The position numbers and the translations under genes are program-made. Shown here one piece after another: positions 31,460 through 44,400 of a stretch of DNA of 64,000 nucleotides. Each line of letters starts with the position of its first letter. Positions within the stretch are counted from its first letter, which is position 1. The stretch is taken from the NCBI RefSeq assembly GCF_000219625.1, contig NC_018216.1, positions 1,860,001 to 1,924,000 of the forward strand, given 5' to 3'. The notes below the pieces were generated by a model. It had not been told where the DNA came from. It ran no database searches and saw nothing but the letters and a program-made list of their open reading frames with translations. The DNA is from Zymoseptoria tritici IPO323. Lineage: Eukaryota > Ascomycota > Dothideomycetes > Mycosphaerellales > Mycosphaerellaceae.

Positions 31460-33215
31460 ATGGACAATAAAGGGTTGGATCGCCTGGTCAGGCAACTGAT
31501 CACTGGATTTGAGACCTTGCAAGATGAATACGGAAAGCTGCACAGCCAGCACCAGGCTTTGGAGCGCAAACTTGCGACAGCGAGAGATCAGGTATGGCAT
31601 GCGAATCATTACAGGGCTTGAATTCCGTAGTGCGATCTGCAGTCGATTGCTTGCGATCTGTACTCGCTCGCAAGATCGTCAGTCGTCGAATGATGTCGCC
31701 TTTACTTGCTATTGCCCTTGCGGCGCAAACATCAGTGGGTTGTGCTGACGCGGAACCTAGTACAATGATCTCGCGAAACGATATGGCGCCGGTCCAACTG
31801 CCACACCTCCTCTGAGCCTTGCATCCGTTCCCGCCGGAAAGGACCACGAATCCGCGAACCCTACGACCTTCGATATTTTGGAGAAGAGCAGCGAGACAAG
31901 ACAGGCAGCGATCAAGGTCAGAGCGGCGAACACCGCTGCGACTAGCCTTAAACAGAATCTTGACGGTTCAGGAAACGGTGTGCGAATCTGGTCAGGGCCT
32001 GCTGCCGACAAGCAAGCTCCAGAGGGATCCAGCTCCATGATGCCGTCCATCTCCGAATCACCATTAGAACAGGACTTCACGGTTGAAGGAAGGCCGAGCC
32101 AACTGGGTTGTCCTTTTGCCGGTATGGCGCGAAAGAAGCTGAGCTCCCACGCAGCGAGCGTTCTCAGTCGATACGAGCAAACTGGCAGCGTTGCTGCGGC
32201 AAGCGTCGATCGCAGTCATACCAGTCGCATCGATGGCAAGGAGAGCTTGTCATGGCGAAAGAGCAGGAGAGCGAGTATGGTGGATCCGATCAAAGCAGAG
32301 ATCTGTGGTATGTCGGACCACGATACACACTCTGCCACGGCGGCAGCGAAGGAACCTAGCGTCAAGCTACCACAGGTCGAAAATGCGGACGCAGGCGTCT
32401 GTCCGATACGATTCTTGGATCAACACTCGCCAGAAGAGGTTGCCACCTACTTTGAGAACCATAAGCATGAGCTTCCGCGAAGTCACGAGGTGTGCGTCCG
32501 GCGGTACCAAAGCAACGAGGATCAGGTGAAGGAACTGGACGCGAAATACGGCACTCTGGTTTCAATGATACAAGGCTTGGGTCAGAAGCATAAAGATTAT
32601 TTGCCCGAGGAGCCCGAAGATGCTGACGAGGATGTGGCAAGCCATCTGAGCAACGAGAAGGTTCGCAAGTGGGCAAGCAGCGTTGGTGCTGAGGGTCCAG
32701 AAGGTGATGAGGCTGCTGACGAGGAGGAGCAGGAGGAAGACAGGAAGCCACACTTCGAGCGAGACCTTCGCGAGATCCGGGTCGGTGAGTCCCCTAGCCG
32801 GCCATGGGGCATACAAGTTCCTGTACAGTACCTTGAGAAGGCTGTGAGCAATGTCAGTAGCAAGCCGGCCCAAGTCAATTCGCCTGCTCTCGATCAGACT
32901 CGGCCGAGCGACCTGGAAGCCCCCAAGCAAGGCGGAAGGCCGGTCGGAAAGTGTCCATTTGGTCACGGAGCTACTGGCCCTTCACCTCACGAGTCGAAAG
33001 CGAAAGCGGTTGTCGACGACCGTCCAACCCCGCCTGCGGCTGAACAAGCAATAAAAGCCGCAATGAACATCAACGCGACGACCACGCCGACGAACGAGCA
33101 GCCAGCCAGAAATCCCGAGCCGAGGATGATATTCAACGGCCCAGTCTTCTTTGGCTACAGTGCTGAAGACACCGCGAGGATCCTCCGAAGCAGTGGCCTG
33201 CAACCGTATCAGTAA
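31460..33215 (+). CDS. Unrecognised coiled-coil protein with three Cys-Pro motifs
   Basis: I do not recognise the family. Two exons, 31460-31591 and 31761-33215, give 528 residues. The 169-nt intron has a GTATGG donor, a GCTGACG branch and a CCTAG acceptor, in phase 0. The N terminus is amphipathic and helical (GLDRLVRQLITGFETLQDEY onwards to about residue 50). The rest is mostly disordered, with three Cys-Pro motifs: GCPFAGM (Cys161), VCPIRFL (Cys258) and KCPFGHG (Cys442). The second sits in the best-ordered block (QHSPEEVATYFENHKHELPR, then SHEVCVRRYQSNEDQVKELD). An acidic Glu/Asp run follows at about residues 352-368. CP pairs of this sort are seen in heme-regulatory motifs, so heme or metal sensing is possible but unproven. 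The C-terminal block RMIFNGPVFFGYSAEDTARI looks conserved. Confidence 0.8.
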
Positions 33216-34559
33216 ATGAGCATTGACGATGGAGACCGAACTTGGCTTTCGCGTTATTTGGGAGGTTTTTGTTTTGTGAGGGGTGCTGCGGATTAGCGAG
33301 CGTTATCATGTATCACGACTGAACGACTTGACTTTTTGCACAGTCTCGCTTGGCTGCGAAATGCATTGCCACACGCAGAGATTCTCTCCTTGCATGCCAC
33401 ATTGCGGAGGACAGGTCACAGAAGCTGTGTTGTGTAGGACATCTGAACACCGCATCTGTACTCGGCTGATCGCAGTTCGCAGGCGACTGTTGTGCTCGGC
33501 AGCAGTTTCGGTTGCTGGTGCACCGCTTGTGCGCTGGTTCCAAAGACGCTGTGCTCTGCGGAACAAGGTGAGATCTCCATGAATCTTTGCTCTGGCACGC
33601 CTTGCATTGTTGCCAATGGAATGGTCATTTCGAAGCAAGTCTCCCATCGGATTTGGCAGCAGTAGCATATTGCGCGATGAATGTGCTTTCTTTCACTCAA
33701 CGGAAATCACCCACGCTGTCGTGTCAAGCTGTCTCTCGGATGCGCTCGTTCTCGTACGGTGCCGAGCCTCAAGCTGAAGCAATCTACATCTTACAACGAA
33801 CATCCCATCGGCAGGGAATCGACCCACTCTTCGTTCCCGCGCCTCCACCATACCGCATCGATTGCAGGACGCGTTGCAGACTGCAGGACCAAACAATCTC
33901 CGGCCGTAATGAACAGAACTTCTAATTCCAGACCCAAAATGCTTCCTTCGCGCCAAAGAAAAGTGACAGAGAATTCGTGTCTCGTATCTTGTGCAACGTC
34001 GGCAGTCGACTCGCTCGCCTCGCGGCGATAAGACGCAGGGCGAAAATGGAGCACCGTCCACGCCCAGATGTCTCTGGCCGGGTGTCATCCATTATCGAAA
34101 CCCGATGATCCGACTCGGTTGGAGCTTTCAAAGAAATGGCCCACAATGACGCCGATTAATCAACTCCGTCAAGAGATCCTTGTCCAACCAGATGTGCAGG
34201 CTTCGGAGTTGCGCAAGCAGGAGGGACCAGGGCCCTTGTACGGTTCGCGGAAGCGGACAGGGATCCAATGCTAACCGATCGATCTTTCAGGGCCAAGGTT
34301 GCGTTGTTGAGTTTTGAGGTTCGTGTCGCTGTGGCGGTGCGTTCGTGATCAGGAACATGTTTCGAAGTCTGAATTGTATGATTTGTTCTCTATTCTCTTT
34401 CAGTCAATTGTTGTCTGTCTCTATGCCTACAAAATTGGTCGTGTTAGTCCAGATTGCAACTCGCCGCGGCGCGAACTGCCTCATAAGCAAGAGCTGTGCT
34501 CAACCTCGAGCATGCAGTTACTGCTTGCAGTACGACACCGTGCGAGCATTCTCCCGAAC
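33216..34559. other. Intergenic region, convergent 3' ends
   Basis: About 1.3 kb between the 3' ends of the Cys-Pro protein gene and the GPI-amylase gene. It is unusually long for convergent neighbours in this window. The frames here are short and overlapping on both strands. No repeat, RNA gene or mobile element was recognised. Confidence 0.5.
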
Positions 34560-36264
34560 TCATACCAGAAGGATTGAGAGCAGCGTAGCCAGGATTACAA
34601 AGATAAGATCGATGCGGCGCTCACTCGCAGAGCCGGTTTCGCTAGCTTCGGGATCCGAGTCGGATGTGCCAGCCGGCGGCGGATTTCGAATCGGGGTGGC
34701 CTCTTCTGTTCCGCAAAGTCCAGAGCCCTCGAGCAATCTCTTTGGGACGATGACTTTCGGTAGACCCTTGTCCATGGGAACAACAAGAGCGCCCTTGTCA
34801 TCGACTTTGAGGTCCTTGCAGGTCAAGATTTCAGTCATTTGGGTATCCTCATCGTATCCATGGCGCCGAATATCGAGCTTGTATTTGCCGGAAGATTCGC
34901 CGTTATTGGTGAAGAGAGTGATGACCTGATGCTCGTCCGTTCCTTTTCGCATCGCAAAGGAGTGGTAATCTTGGTAGATGACGCTGGATGTCTGTCGTGT
35001 GTACTTTTCATCCTTCGCAACCATGTGCTTCCGGAGTTTGATCAGCGTCGCGAGATGTTTGTAGAGCTCGACATCTTCGTCGTAGTCGGATGTCCAGATG
35101 GGTGAGCGGTTGGTCCAGGGGGAAGTCACGCCAGCCATGTGTTGCTCCTGGCCTTGATAGATGATTGGGATTCCATCGCCCATGATGTTGAAGGTCAGCA
35201 AGTTCTTGGCGAGTGCTGTGTCATTGCTCATGGACGGGAACCTCTCGACATCGTGGTTTTCGGTAAAAAGGCCAAATGCTGTTGGGTCGTTACAGTTGAT
35301 GGCATTGGTATTGATAGTCATCGTGAGATCATTGATGTTGCCTTGCGTGGACGAGAAAGCTCGTGTGAGAGGATAGTAGATCGGGTAGTTGAGCACACTG
35401 CCAATTGCATCGGCCCATTTGCAAACAAAAGAGTTATCACCGTCCATGGTCTCTCCCGTGGCGAAGACACCGGCGGCCTTGACGAATTCAGGATAAAAAC
35501 TCGGCTCGACGTTGACCGCCGTGTCAATTCGAAGCCCATCGATTGAATACTCGTTGACAAGGCCGCGAATCCAATTGCCGAGCAGGTTTTGAACTTCTTT
35601 GTCTTCGGTGCGCAAATCCGCGAGGGCCACAATGTCGTCTCCCAGCCAGCATGTCTCGACGTTGGTCTGATTGGTATCTGCATTCACTGCGCAGTAGCTG
35701 TGAAAGTACTTTGAGTTGTCGAAGGGATCGAAAACGCTGTAGTCAACGTCTTCCGGCTCTCCGGCATAGCCTGTGGCGTTCGTCAGCATGGATCAGGGGC
35801 CAAGGATACCCTCATCACGAACCCATGTGGTTGACGACAATGTCGAGCATCAAGTACATGCCCCGGTTGTGCATGGCCTTGATAAGACTTTTCAAGTCAT
35901 CGGAGGTGCCAAAATTATCGTTCAGCGCATACAGATCTTGCGCCCAATAGCCGGTGTATGCCTCGCCCCAGCCGGTCGTTTGAGGTAATTGCGCAACGAT
36001 TGGGGAAATCCATATCGCGTCAAAGTTCATGCCTTGGATGTAGTCCAGCTTGCGTTCGATGCCCTTCCACGAGCCTCCGCAATACATGCCATGGACCACA
36101 TCGCAGTCGGCATTTGAGTCCTTCGTGCGGGCAAATCGATCAGTCAAGACCTGGTAGATGGTACGGCCTCGCCAGTCATCAAGGGTCGCAGCGTTGGTGT
36201 GATGGCCAGTAATTATCAGTATTGTTGCAATAGCAATGCAAAGTGATTGCCATGAGTGCAACAT
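34560..36264 (-). CDS. amyD: GPI-anchored GH13 alpha-amylase / alpha-glucanotransferase
   Basis: This is a cell-surface GH13 enzyme predicted to act on wall alpha-glucan. Two exons, 36264-35823 and 35770-34560, give 550 residues. The 52-nt intron has a weak GTTCGT donor but a good GCTGAC branch and CACAG acceptor; splicing restores [18 protein letters not shown] signal peptide ([19 protein letters not shown]) starts the protein. The catalytic set is present: Asp230 in [10 protein letters not shown], Glu254 in TGETMDGD and Asp321 in [10 protein letters not shown], with region I DIVVNHMG. The TAKA-amylase Lys-His pair after the nucleophile is Val-Asn here. The C terminus has a Ser/Gly/Asp-rich stretch, a short basic spacer (ERR) and a hydrophobic end ([17 protein letters not shown]), a GPI-attachment signal. 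It is divergent from alpha-1,3-glucan synthase, as amyD is associated with agsB in Aspergillus. Confidence 0.9.
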
Positions 36265-38488
36265 GATGTGAGTGGAGATCGTGGATGGACTTCCACGCCT
36301 ACTCACACGTAGTTCGGACGTTCATGCGGACCGCCTCAACTTCTTACCTAATGAGTAGTCAGCATGGACGACTTTGCAAGTTTCAAGAAAAGGCACAGTG
36401 CGTGTCATCTTGCAGTAGGACAGTGACTGAGTGACGAAAAACTTTCCAGTGAATATGACGACGAGTCGCTTGTGGGCGTGTCGCCACGGTGCCGCGCGAA
36501 TTCCACATATTCAGCACGCTTGGCCCCATCAAGCTTCGACGTGTTGAATGCTGAGGCTGGTGCAAGGGAATCAGGATTCTTTCCAGTGACGACATGTCCG
36601 TGTTTCAGTGAGGACCGATCCGAAGCTGATCGTGCTCATAGGTCAGTATAACAGCATGCGGTTGAAATAGGCAACGCCACATCGGTCGGTCCGGATCCTC
36701 CAGGCAATAAGGTGCTGACCTCCATCGCTTGACCACGCTAGCTTCACACAACTCCAATGCGATCGTGGCGGATGTCCGACTGTGTTCTCCCTTGTGCACT
36801 GTAGCCTTCGTTCTCGCGTAGCCTCGTCAGATGGCGGTCCATGAAGATGGCGCGCACCCCGCAGCCAATGCACCATGTGGTCGAGAGTGTCGGGCGCGTG
36901 CGTGCCATCGGCATCGGAATGCGGAGGGATTGATGAAGCAGCCACATGATCGGAGCCCATTCCTTGACTGTCGATGCAAATAGAAGGAGTGGTCGGCTGG
37001 AGAGCAGTACCCTGGTGCGGAAGGTCGGGTACGTCCGAAACTCTCTCGGCACGCAGCGCTAGGAGACCTGTCCCTGATTTAGTGGCTTGACGACGAAACG
37101 GCACATCGCGCTAGGCAGGGTAAGTTGTGCCACTGCATCTGCTTCTGCTTTAGATCCTCTCGCTCAACACGCAGAGAATTTCGGCGATGAAGGAGATGGC
37201 AAGGCTGTGGGGACCCGCAATCTCGTCACATAGATTGACATTGTCGGAAGGATCCTTGCGATGGAGTGCGTCTGTTGGCAGATGGCTCTTGACAGCTGGC
37301 AGACGGCAATGGAAAATGTGGAAAGAATGGAAAAGAGTCGCCTGCAAGGTGCATAGCGTCCCGTTGCTCTTACCTCCCGTCGGCGTACCACCGGCGTGTA
37401 AGGTACGGCTTGCTGTGCATTGGCGAGGGCCCACTACAGGCGACTTGAGGATGTATCTCAGGATTAGGACGCTACGAGAACGGGAGATACGGCCGGCGAT
37501 GCAATGTTGACCAGTGGCCAGCGATATGCTCGCGACCAGGTGAGATAGGCTGAATCCACCGTGTTCCTCCTATCGACTGCGCTGTTCTACTTTGGACGTA
37601 TAGTGCCGACGTGTAGACAGGGATGCACCGCGGGCATGGCGTTGGGGCGAGTGGCAGGTCCGCTATGGGCGCCCACAGTGGGGTCAAACGCTGCATGTCG
37701 TCCACTCCTCAATGGGCGAATGCATCGCTTCATCTCCTCCAGATCGTGAGCCTCACGCCTCTGGAGCCTCACAAATTCACAGCTCAACCAAGGACGGTGC
37801 ACTTTTCGGAGTGCTGCACGTATCCACACCTCGTTGACGACGGATCAACCACTTCGCCTCTCGAGGCAAGAGCTCTCTTTGACGCTATCTTCAGACCGGA
37901 AGAGAACGTGCCCTGACGTTCTGACCTTTGACGCATTCGCATTCACAGACAGGTTCAACTCGGCACTTTGAAGGACGGGAATACACACGACGGTCACACA
38001 CTGCATGGGTCAAAGGCACCCCGTCGTCATACAACTTCCTCCGCAGGTCCGTCGCGCAGATCCAGGAAAAAGCACGGCCAGGTTCCGTCTCGGGCTGCAG
38101 CTCCATCTCAACGACGATCAGACCTGGACCGTCTCGGCGGATAGCTTCGACTTTGGATCTCTCATCTGCGCCTTGCCTCGCGCGCCGAGCTTGCCCACCA
38201 TCTCATCTGGCCTCCGACGCTCCGTTGACAATCATCCTTGCTAGACTGCCTTTCTCTCGGGACCGCCGCGCTCCCACTTACGTCCGTTGGCTCCCACCAT
38301 CGTCCCCTGTCACTTCACTCCAGGCTATGAAAGACTACCACCTTCAGTCCATCGACCTTTGCCGACTAGAACACTACACCTTCATACGATTTGGACATCA
38401 CTCGCTACCTGGTACCGCATTTCTGTGAACTCTCTTCACTCGTCCGTGCCACTCGTGGCGACACTTGACCTTCAAGCGTTTGGACAAT
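36265..38488. promoter_or_regulatory. Shared 2.2-kb divergent region of amylase and alpha-1,3-glucan synthase
   Basis: This holds the promoters of both alpha-glucan genes and probably a long leader for the synthase; the last 250 bases before its ATG are pyrimidine-rich and contain several short ATG-started frames. Open frames of up to about 166 codons (such as 37928-38428) lack any family signature, and one of them (36643-37104) begins at a GTG. The length allows independent regulation of each gene. No specific factor site was identified. Confidence 0.5.
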
Positions 38489-41400
38489 ATGCACACTTCA
38501 CTTCTACTGCGGCTATCTTCGCTTCTGGCTTTGGCGACAGCATCCTTTTATGATCCAGCCGAGATCGAGTGGAATCTCAACGTCAACCAGAATGCCGCCA
38601 CACCGCTCGAATACACCACTCCCGACTGGCCTGCGGGACATGAACACCAAGCAAGCCCCAAAAATTGGCGATTCCCGTTCTACAGCTTCTTCCTCGACAG
38701 ATTCGTCAACGGCGATCCAACCAACGACAATGCCAATGGTACCAACTGGGAGCAAGATCCCAAGCAAACACAACTTCGTCACGGCGGCGACATAAAAGGC
38801 TTACAGGACTCGCTCGATTATCTTCATGGCATGGGAATCCGCGGAATCTACCTTGTCGGCAGCGCGATGATCAATAAGCCATGGGAGTCTGACGGCTTCA
38901 GCCCTTACGATCACACAATTCTCGACCACCATCTGGGCAACATCGAAGACTGGCGCGCTGGGATCAAAGCTGTTCACGACAAGGGTATGTATGTGGTCAT
39001 GGACAATACAATGGCTACCATGGCGAATCTTTTTGGATTTGAGGGATCCTTCAACAGCAGTACCGACTTCTCCTTCACCGAGCACAATATGGAGTACATT
39101 TCAAAGGTCACATACCGCGACTTCGAAGTTTCAAACAACTTCCAAGAAGTGTGTCCGTACGACTACCCACGCTTCTGGGATCAGGGCGGACACCAAATCC
39201 TCGACAATAACACACGGGAGATGGTCGGATGTATGGACAGCGACTTCAATCAATTTGGCGACGTTGGAGCTTTCGGCGTCTACCCTGAATGGCAAAAACA
39301 GCTCTCAAAGTTCAACGGCGTTCAGGATCGACTGAGGGAGTGGAAACCTTCGGTGCTGGACAAGATCAACCACTTTTCTTGCATGATGATTAAGGGATTG
39401 GATATTGATGGCTTCAGAATCGACAAGGCCATGCAAGTCACCGTTGATGCTCAGGGGCGTTGGTCTCACTTCCAGAGAGAATGCGCCGCATCTGTCGGCA
39501 AGGACAACTTCTTCATCCCTGGCGAAATCGTGAACGGAAACGCTGACGCTGCCATCTACCTGGGTCGAGGCAAAGAGCCAGGCATGATGGTTTTCAATAA
39601 AACCAAAGCGATGACCTCGAACGACACGGAATACATCCGCGAAGAAGGTCAGCAGGCTCTGGACGCAGGCGCTTTCCACTACTCCACCTACAGAGCTCTC
39701 ATGCGATTCCTTGGTCTCGATGGAAATCTTCTCGCGGCCAGCGACACTCTTGTCAATTTTCCCTCTCAATGGGAAACAATGGTCCGCACCAACGATCTCA
39801 ACAATGCGTACACAGGCAAATTTGACCCACGGCATATGTATGGCGTCTCGAACCACGATGTTCTGCGATGGCCTGGTCTTACAAACGGAACAGAGCGACA
39901 ACTGCTCGGAGACTTCATCATCTCACTGGTCATGCCCGGTATTCCGATGGTCAGCTGGGGTGAAGAGCAGGCCTTTTACGTGCTCGACAACACTGCAAGC
40001 AACTACATTTTCGGTCGGCAACCAATGTCGTCCGCTCAGGCCTGGCAAATGCACGGCTGCTACAAAGTCGGCAACATCAATCTGAACGAGTGGCCAATCA
40101 ACAGCTCTCTCACGGGGTGTCAGGACGATGGCGTCAGCAAAGATCACAGGGATTCATCGCACCCGGTTTACAACGTCTTGAAGCACATGTTCCAGCTGCG
40201 TGAAAGATACCCGGTCCTCAATGATGGCTGGCACATGGAGCAGCTTTCCAACCAAACTTTCAACTACACGCTGCCAGGATCATTCGGCGTGCCCACCGAG
40301 ACCGGTCTCTGGAGCGTCTACCGCGGAAGGGAAGAAGACATCCAGGACTTTGAAGGCGAAGGCGCTTTCGGCAATCAGGGCGTGTGGCTGCTCTACTCAA
40401 ACTACAACGGGTCGCGAACTTACGAATCCGATTGCAAGGGTGAAGACGCCATCATCGCTCCCTTTGACGAAGGCACCACGGTGAAGAATCTTTTCTACCC
40501 ATTCGACGAGTGGACACTGGAAACTTCCAATCGTAGTCTGGGTTTTGAAGGATCAACGGAGTTGAACGGTTGTGTCTCGAAGATGAACATGTCCATGTAC
40601 GGCTGGAAGGCATTTGTGCCCGTGGACAAGTGGATGACTCCGATTCCACTGATCACTGGATTCTCGCCCGGCCACGATGCACGCATTATCTCCGACTCAC
40701 CTGAAGACGAAGCTTCCTCTGTCGAGGTCGAATTCCGCTTCTCCGAGGAAATGGACTGCGACTCGGTCAAGAACTCCATCACGATCGACTCAACGACTGC
40801 GGATGGCCAACAGGCATCTCTTGACGGCGATTCCGCGAATTGCCTGAGCATCGATCCACAGTTCGAGTCATACTACGACGGAACAGCTCCGTCGACCTGG
40901 CGTGCACGATTCACACTTACCAATGTGTACGACGGTGTCCACATGTTGAACCTGAACAACGCCACCAGCAAGAATCAAAACATGTCGACCGGTTCGAATG
41001 ATCACTTCATGTTCCGAATCGGCCAGCCTGAGAATCCCATGATATTCCCGATGACTGCTAACTTCAGCTCATCTTTGCTTTACAAGGAGGACACTACCGC
41101 AAGGAAGGTCAAGCGTGATGCGTCAATCACAAGCTCTGGATTTATGATCAACCACAAAGCTCCGGGCGCGGACAAGTGGCGCTTTTCCATGTCCTTCGGT
41201 GGAACTTGGTCCGACTGGTTGGACTACACTCCTGGCAACGTTTCTCTTCCTTCGCAAACATGGCGAGGCTCGAACATTCAGAAATGGACCGGAGACCACG
41301 TTCAAGTTCAGTACTGGTCCAAGCTCACTGGCAGCAGCGACCATTTCATGGAAGGCGACCTAGTTGGCACAAACGACATTCCAAGGCGCTTCCCTCACCT

Positions 41401-44400
41401 TTTCGTCCACGGGTCTTTCAATCAATATGGCTATGACTCTGGAATCCCGAATAAGATGTCTCAGCTCGACAACGGTACATGGACATACGACTTTTTAACG
41501 GAGTGGCCTTCGCAGTTTCAACTCAACGTTTGGGGCATGGCGGCCGACGGCAGCCCAGATGTCAGCTACGCGATGGGAGACGTCGACAATGACACGGTCT
41601 TGGATCGTATCTCTCCGGTCTCACTTCAGCAGTGTGTCACGAACATCACCGATCATGGTCCCGGTGCACCTCATCTTGCCTGGCGAATTCTGTTCAACGA
41701 TGCCGACTTCAGATACTACCTTGTGCCGGTCGGTAACAGATATGTTCAACTGACGCTCTGGATATTGCTCGGCATTATTCCGATCATCTCGGCTATCGTG
41801 GGAGTATGGGCATACGTGCACTTCTTCTATGGAGTCAAGTTCAACAAGATTGGTTTGTACGAGAAGAAAGGTCTCGCATCCATGGCCTCTGTCAGCAAGT
41901 TCTTCCACTACGAGAAGAACTATACGGACAACCCCTCAACAGAACCCAGCACTGCTTCGGGCTCTCCAGAGCTTGGTGCTGCTGAGCTCTCAGTCGTGCG
42001 CGCTCCATTCTCTGCCGAGACAGCCATGGGTTCTACCGAACGCCGCACTGTACTCATCGGCACCATGGAGTACGACATCAGTGATTGGAACATCAAAATC
42101 AAGATTGGGGGTCTCGGTGTGATGGCTCAGTTGATGGGCAAGAACCTGCAACATCAAGACCTCATCTGGGTCGTGCCTTGCGCTGGTGGCATTGAATACC
42201 CAGTCGATACCCCTGGACTCCCAATCGAGGTCACCATCCTTGGACGAGTTTACGAAGTTCAAGTTCAGTACCACAAACTCGACAATATCACCTACATGCT
42301 ACTTGATGCTCCGGTCTTCCGCAGACAAACCGCCAAAGAGCCATACCCAGCCCGTATGGACGACTTGGACAGTGCCATCTACTACTCCGCCTGGAATCAA
42401 TGCTTGGCAGAGGCCATGCGACGCTTCCCCATCGATCTTTACCACATCAACGACTATCATGGCACCGTGGCGCCGCTGTACCTGCTTCCCAAGACAATTC
42501 CTTGCTGCCTTTCTCTCCACAATGCCGAATTCCAGGGCCTTTGGCCCATGAGAGATCCTCGAGAGGTCGAAGAGATCTGCTCCGTGTTCAACCTGTCCAA
42601 GAAAGTCGTCCAACGCTACGTTCAATTCGGAGAAGTTTACAACTTACTACACGCCGGAGCCAGCATTCTTCGTGTCCACCAAAAGGGATTCGGTGCCGTC
42701 GGCGTCAGCAAGAAGTACGGCAAACGCTCCTGGGCACGATACCCGATTTTCTGGGGACTGAAGAAGATCGGCTCCCTTCCAAACCCGGACCCTTCTGACG
42801 TTGCCGAATGGGACAAGAAGCTGTCCGATCCAGACGATGTCCACGTTGATGCGGCTTTCGAGGCCTCTCGTACCGAGCTGAAGCGCCAGGCGCAGGAGTG
42901 GGCTGGCTTGGAGCAACGCGCCGATGCCGATCTATTCGTCTTCGTCGGACGATGGTCTATGCAGAAGGGCATTGATCTCATCGCTGATGTCTTCCCGGCT
43001 GTCCTGGAGCAGTATCCGAAGACCCAACTGCTGTGCGTTGGTCCCGTGATCGACCTGTACGGCAAGTTTGCGGCGCTGAAGCTTGACAAGATGATGCAAA
43101 AATATCCGGGACGAGTGTATTCCAAGCCAGAATTCACGGCTCTCCCACCGTTCATCTTCAGCGGCGCAGAGTTTGCTTGCATACCCAGCAGAGATGAGCC
43201 CTTCGGATTGGTGGCTGTCGAGTTTGGTCGTAAAGGCGCTCTTGGTGTCGGAGCTCGCGTCGGTGGCCTTGGACAGATGCCCGGCTGGTGGTACACCATC
43301 GAATCTTCGACCACGAAGCATCAGATGCATCAATTCAAGATGGCAATCGCCGCTGCATTGAAATCAGATTATGCGACTCGTTCAATCATGAGAGCACGAT
43401 CGGCCAAACAACGCTTCCCCGTCGCGCAGTGGAAAGAGGACCTTGAAATCCTGCAAAGCAACTCGATTAGAATTCACAAGAAGCGCATGGAATATATCAA
43501 TGCCAAACGCCAAGGCATCGAGGACAGAGGTGGCACATCTAGTGGATGGAACACGCCAGGCTGGATGACTCCAAGAAGCGGCTGGGCCACTCCCATTGGG
43601 AGCCGGCCGAACACGAGACCCTCCTCACCCAATCGCTCTGGCACTGCGACACCGTCAAATCAAGGCGGCGCCTTGTCACTGGGTATCCGGCTGGGACCAG
43701 GTCATATGCTGGACAGCAATGCCTCGGCAGACAGTTCGACCGTCACGCGGGATAACTCATCTGAAGGCTCGGAGCCGTTAACACGGCGCAACAGCGTTGA
43801 GCAGGAAGAGTACATCACAGCTGAAGCTGCAGAGGAATTCAGGCGCCGCTCTCAGATTGTCGCGCTTGCTAATGAGATGAACATGGGCCTTGTCGACGGG
43901 ACTCGTCACAACCAAGTCAATTCTCCTGCACGGCCTGGCAGGTCGTTCTTCCCAAGCAGTCCTGGAACCTTCACACCGACCTCCGGCGCCGGCTTCCCCT
44001 TCTTGAATCAGCAATACGAGCCCCCTCGAAGTGGTACTCAGACTCCATTGGCAACAGAGACCGTTGTCAATGAGAAGAAGAGTCAACCGCAAGAGCTGAC
44101 ACCATTCTTCACCGACCCGACTGGCCTGTATTACAAGACATTCGACAAGAAGCTGGACGCTCTGAACGGCAAGAACTCCGAAACTCAGCTTTGTATCGAA
44201 GAATACCTGGAGAAGTCAGAGAAGCAGTGGTTCGGCCGTTTGCACGAGGCCAAGATGAGTCGGAATACCACACCCGTCGCTTCTCGAGCAACGACTCCTG
44301 CGGGATCCATCTTTGAAGGTGACGATGGCGAGGAGTCTACCGCACAATTTCTATTGCCCGACAACTACACGCCACCCTCTGGAATTCGCCGAATTCTGAT

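Noticed and set aside
36643..37104. A 153-codon frame in the amylase/AGS intergenic region
   Set aside because: It begins at GTG, has no ATG near its start and no recognisable motif.
37928..38428. A 166-codon ATG-started frame just upstream of AGS1
   Set aside because: Its product is low-complexity and without a signature, and it overlaps the likely leader of AGS1. It may matter as an upstream frame, but not as a gene.
36265..38488. Possible degenerate transposon in the long amylase/AGS gap
   Set aside because: No terminal inverted repeats, transposase-like frames or AT-rich RIP-like decay were seen.
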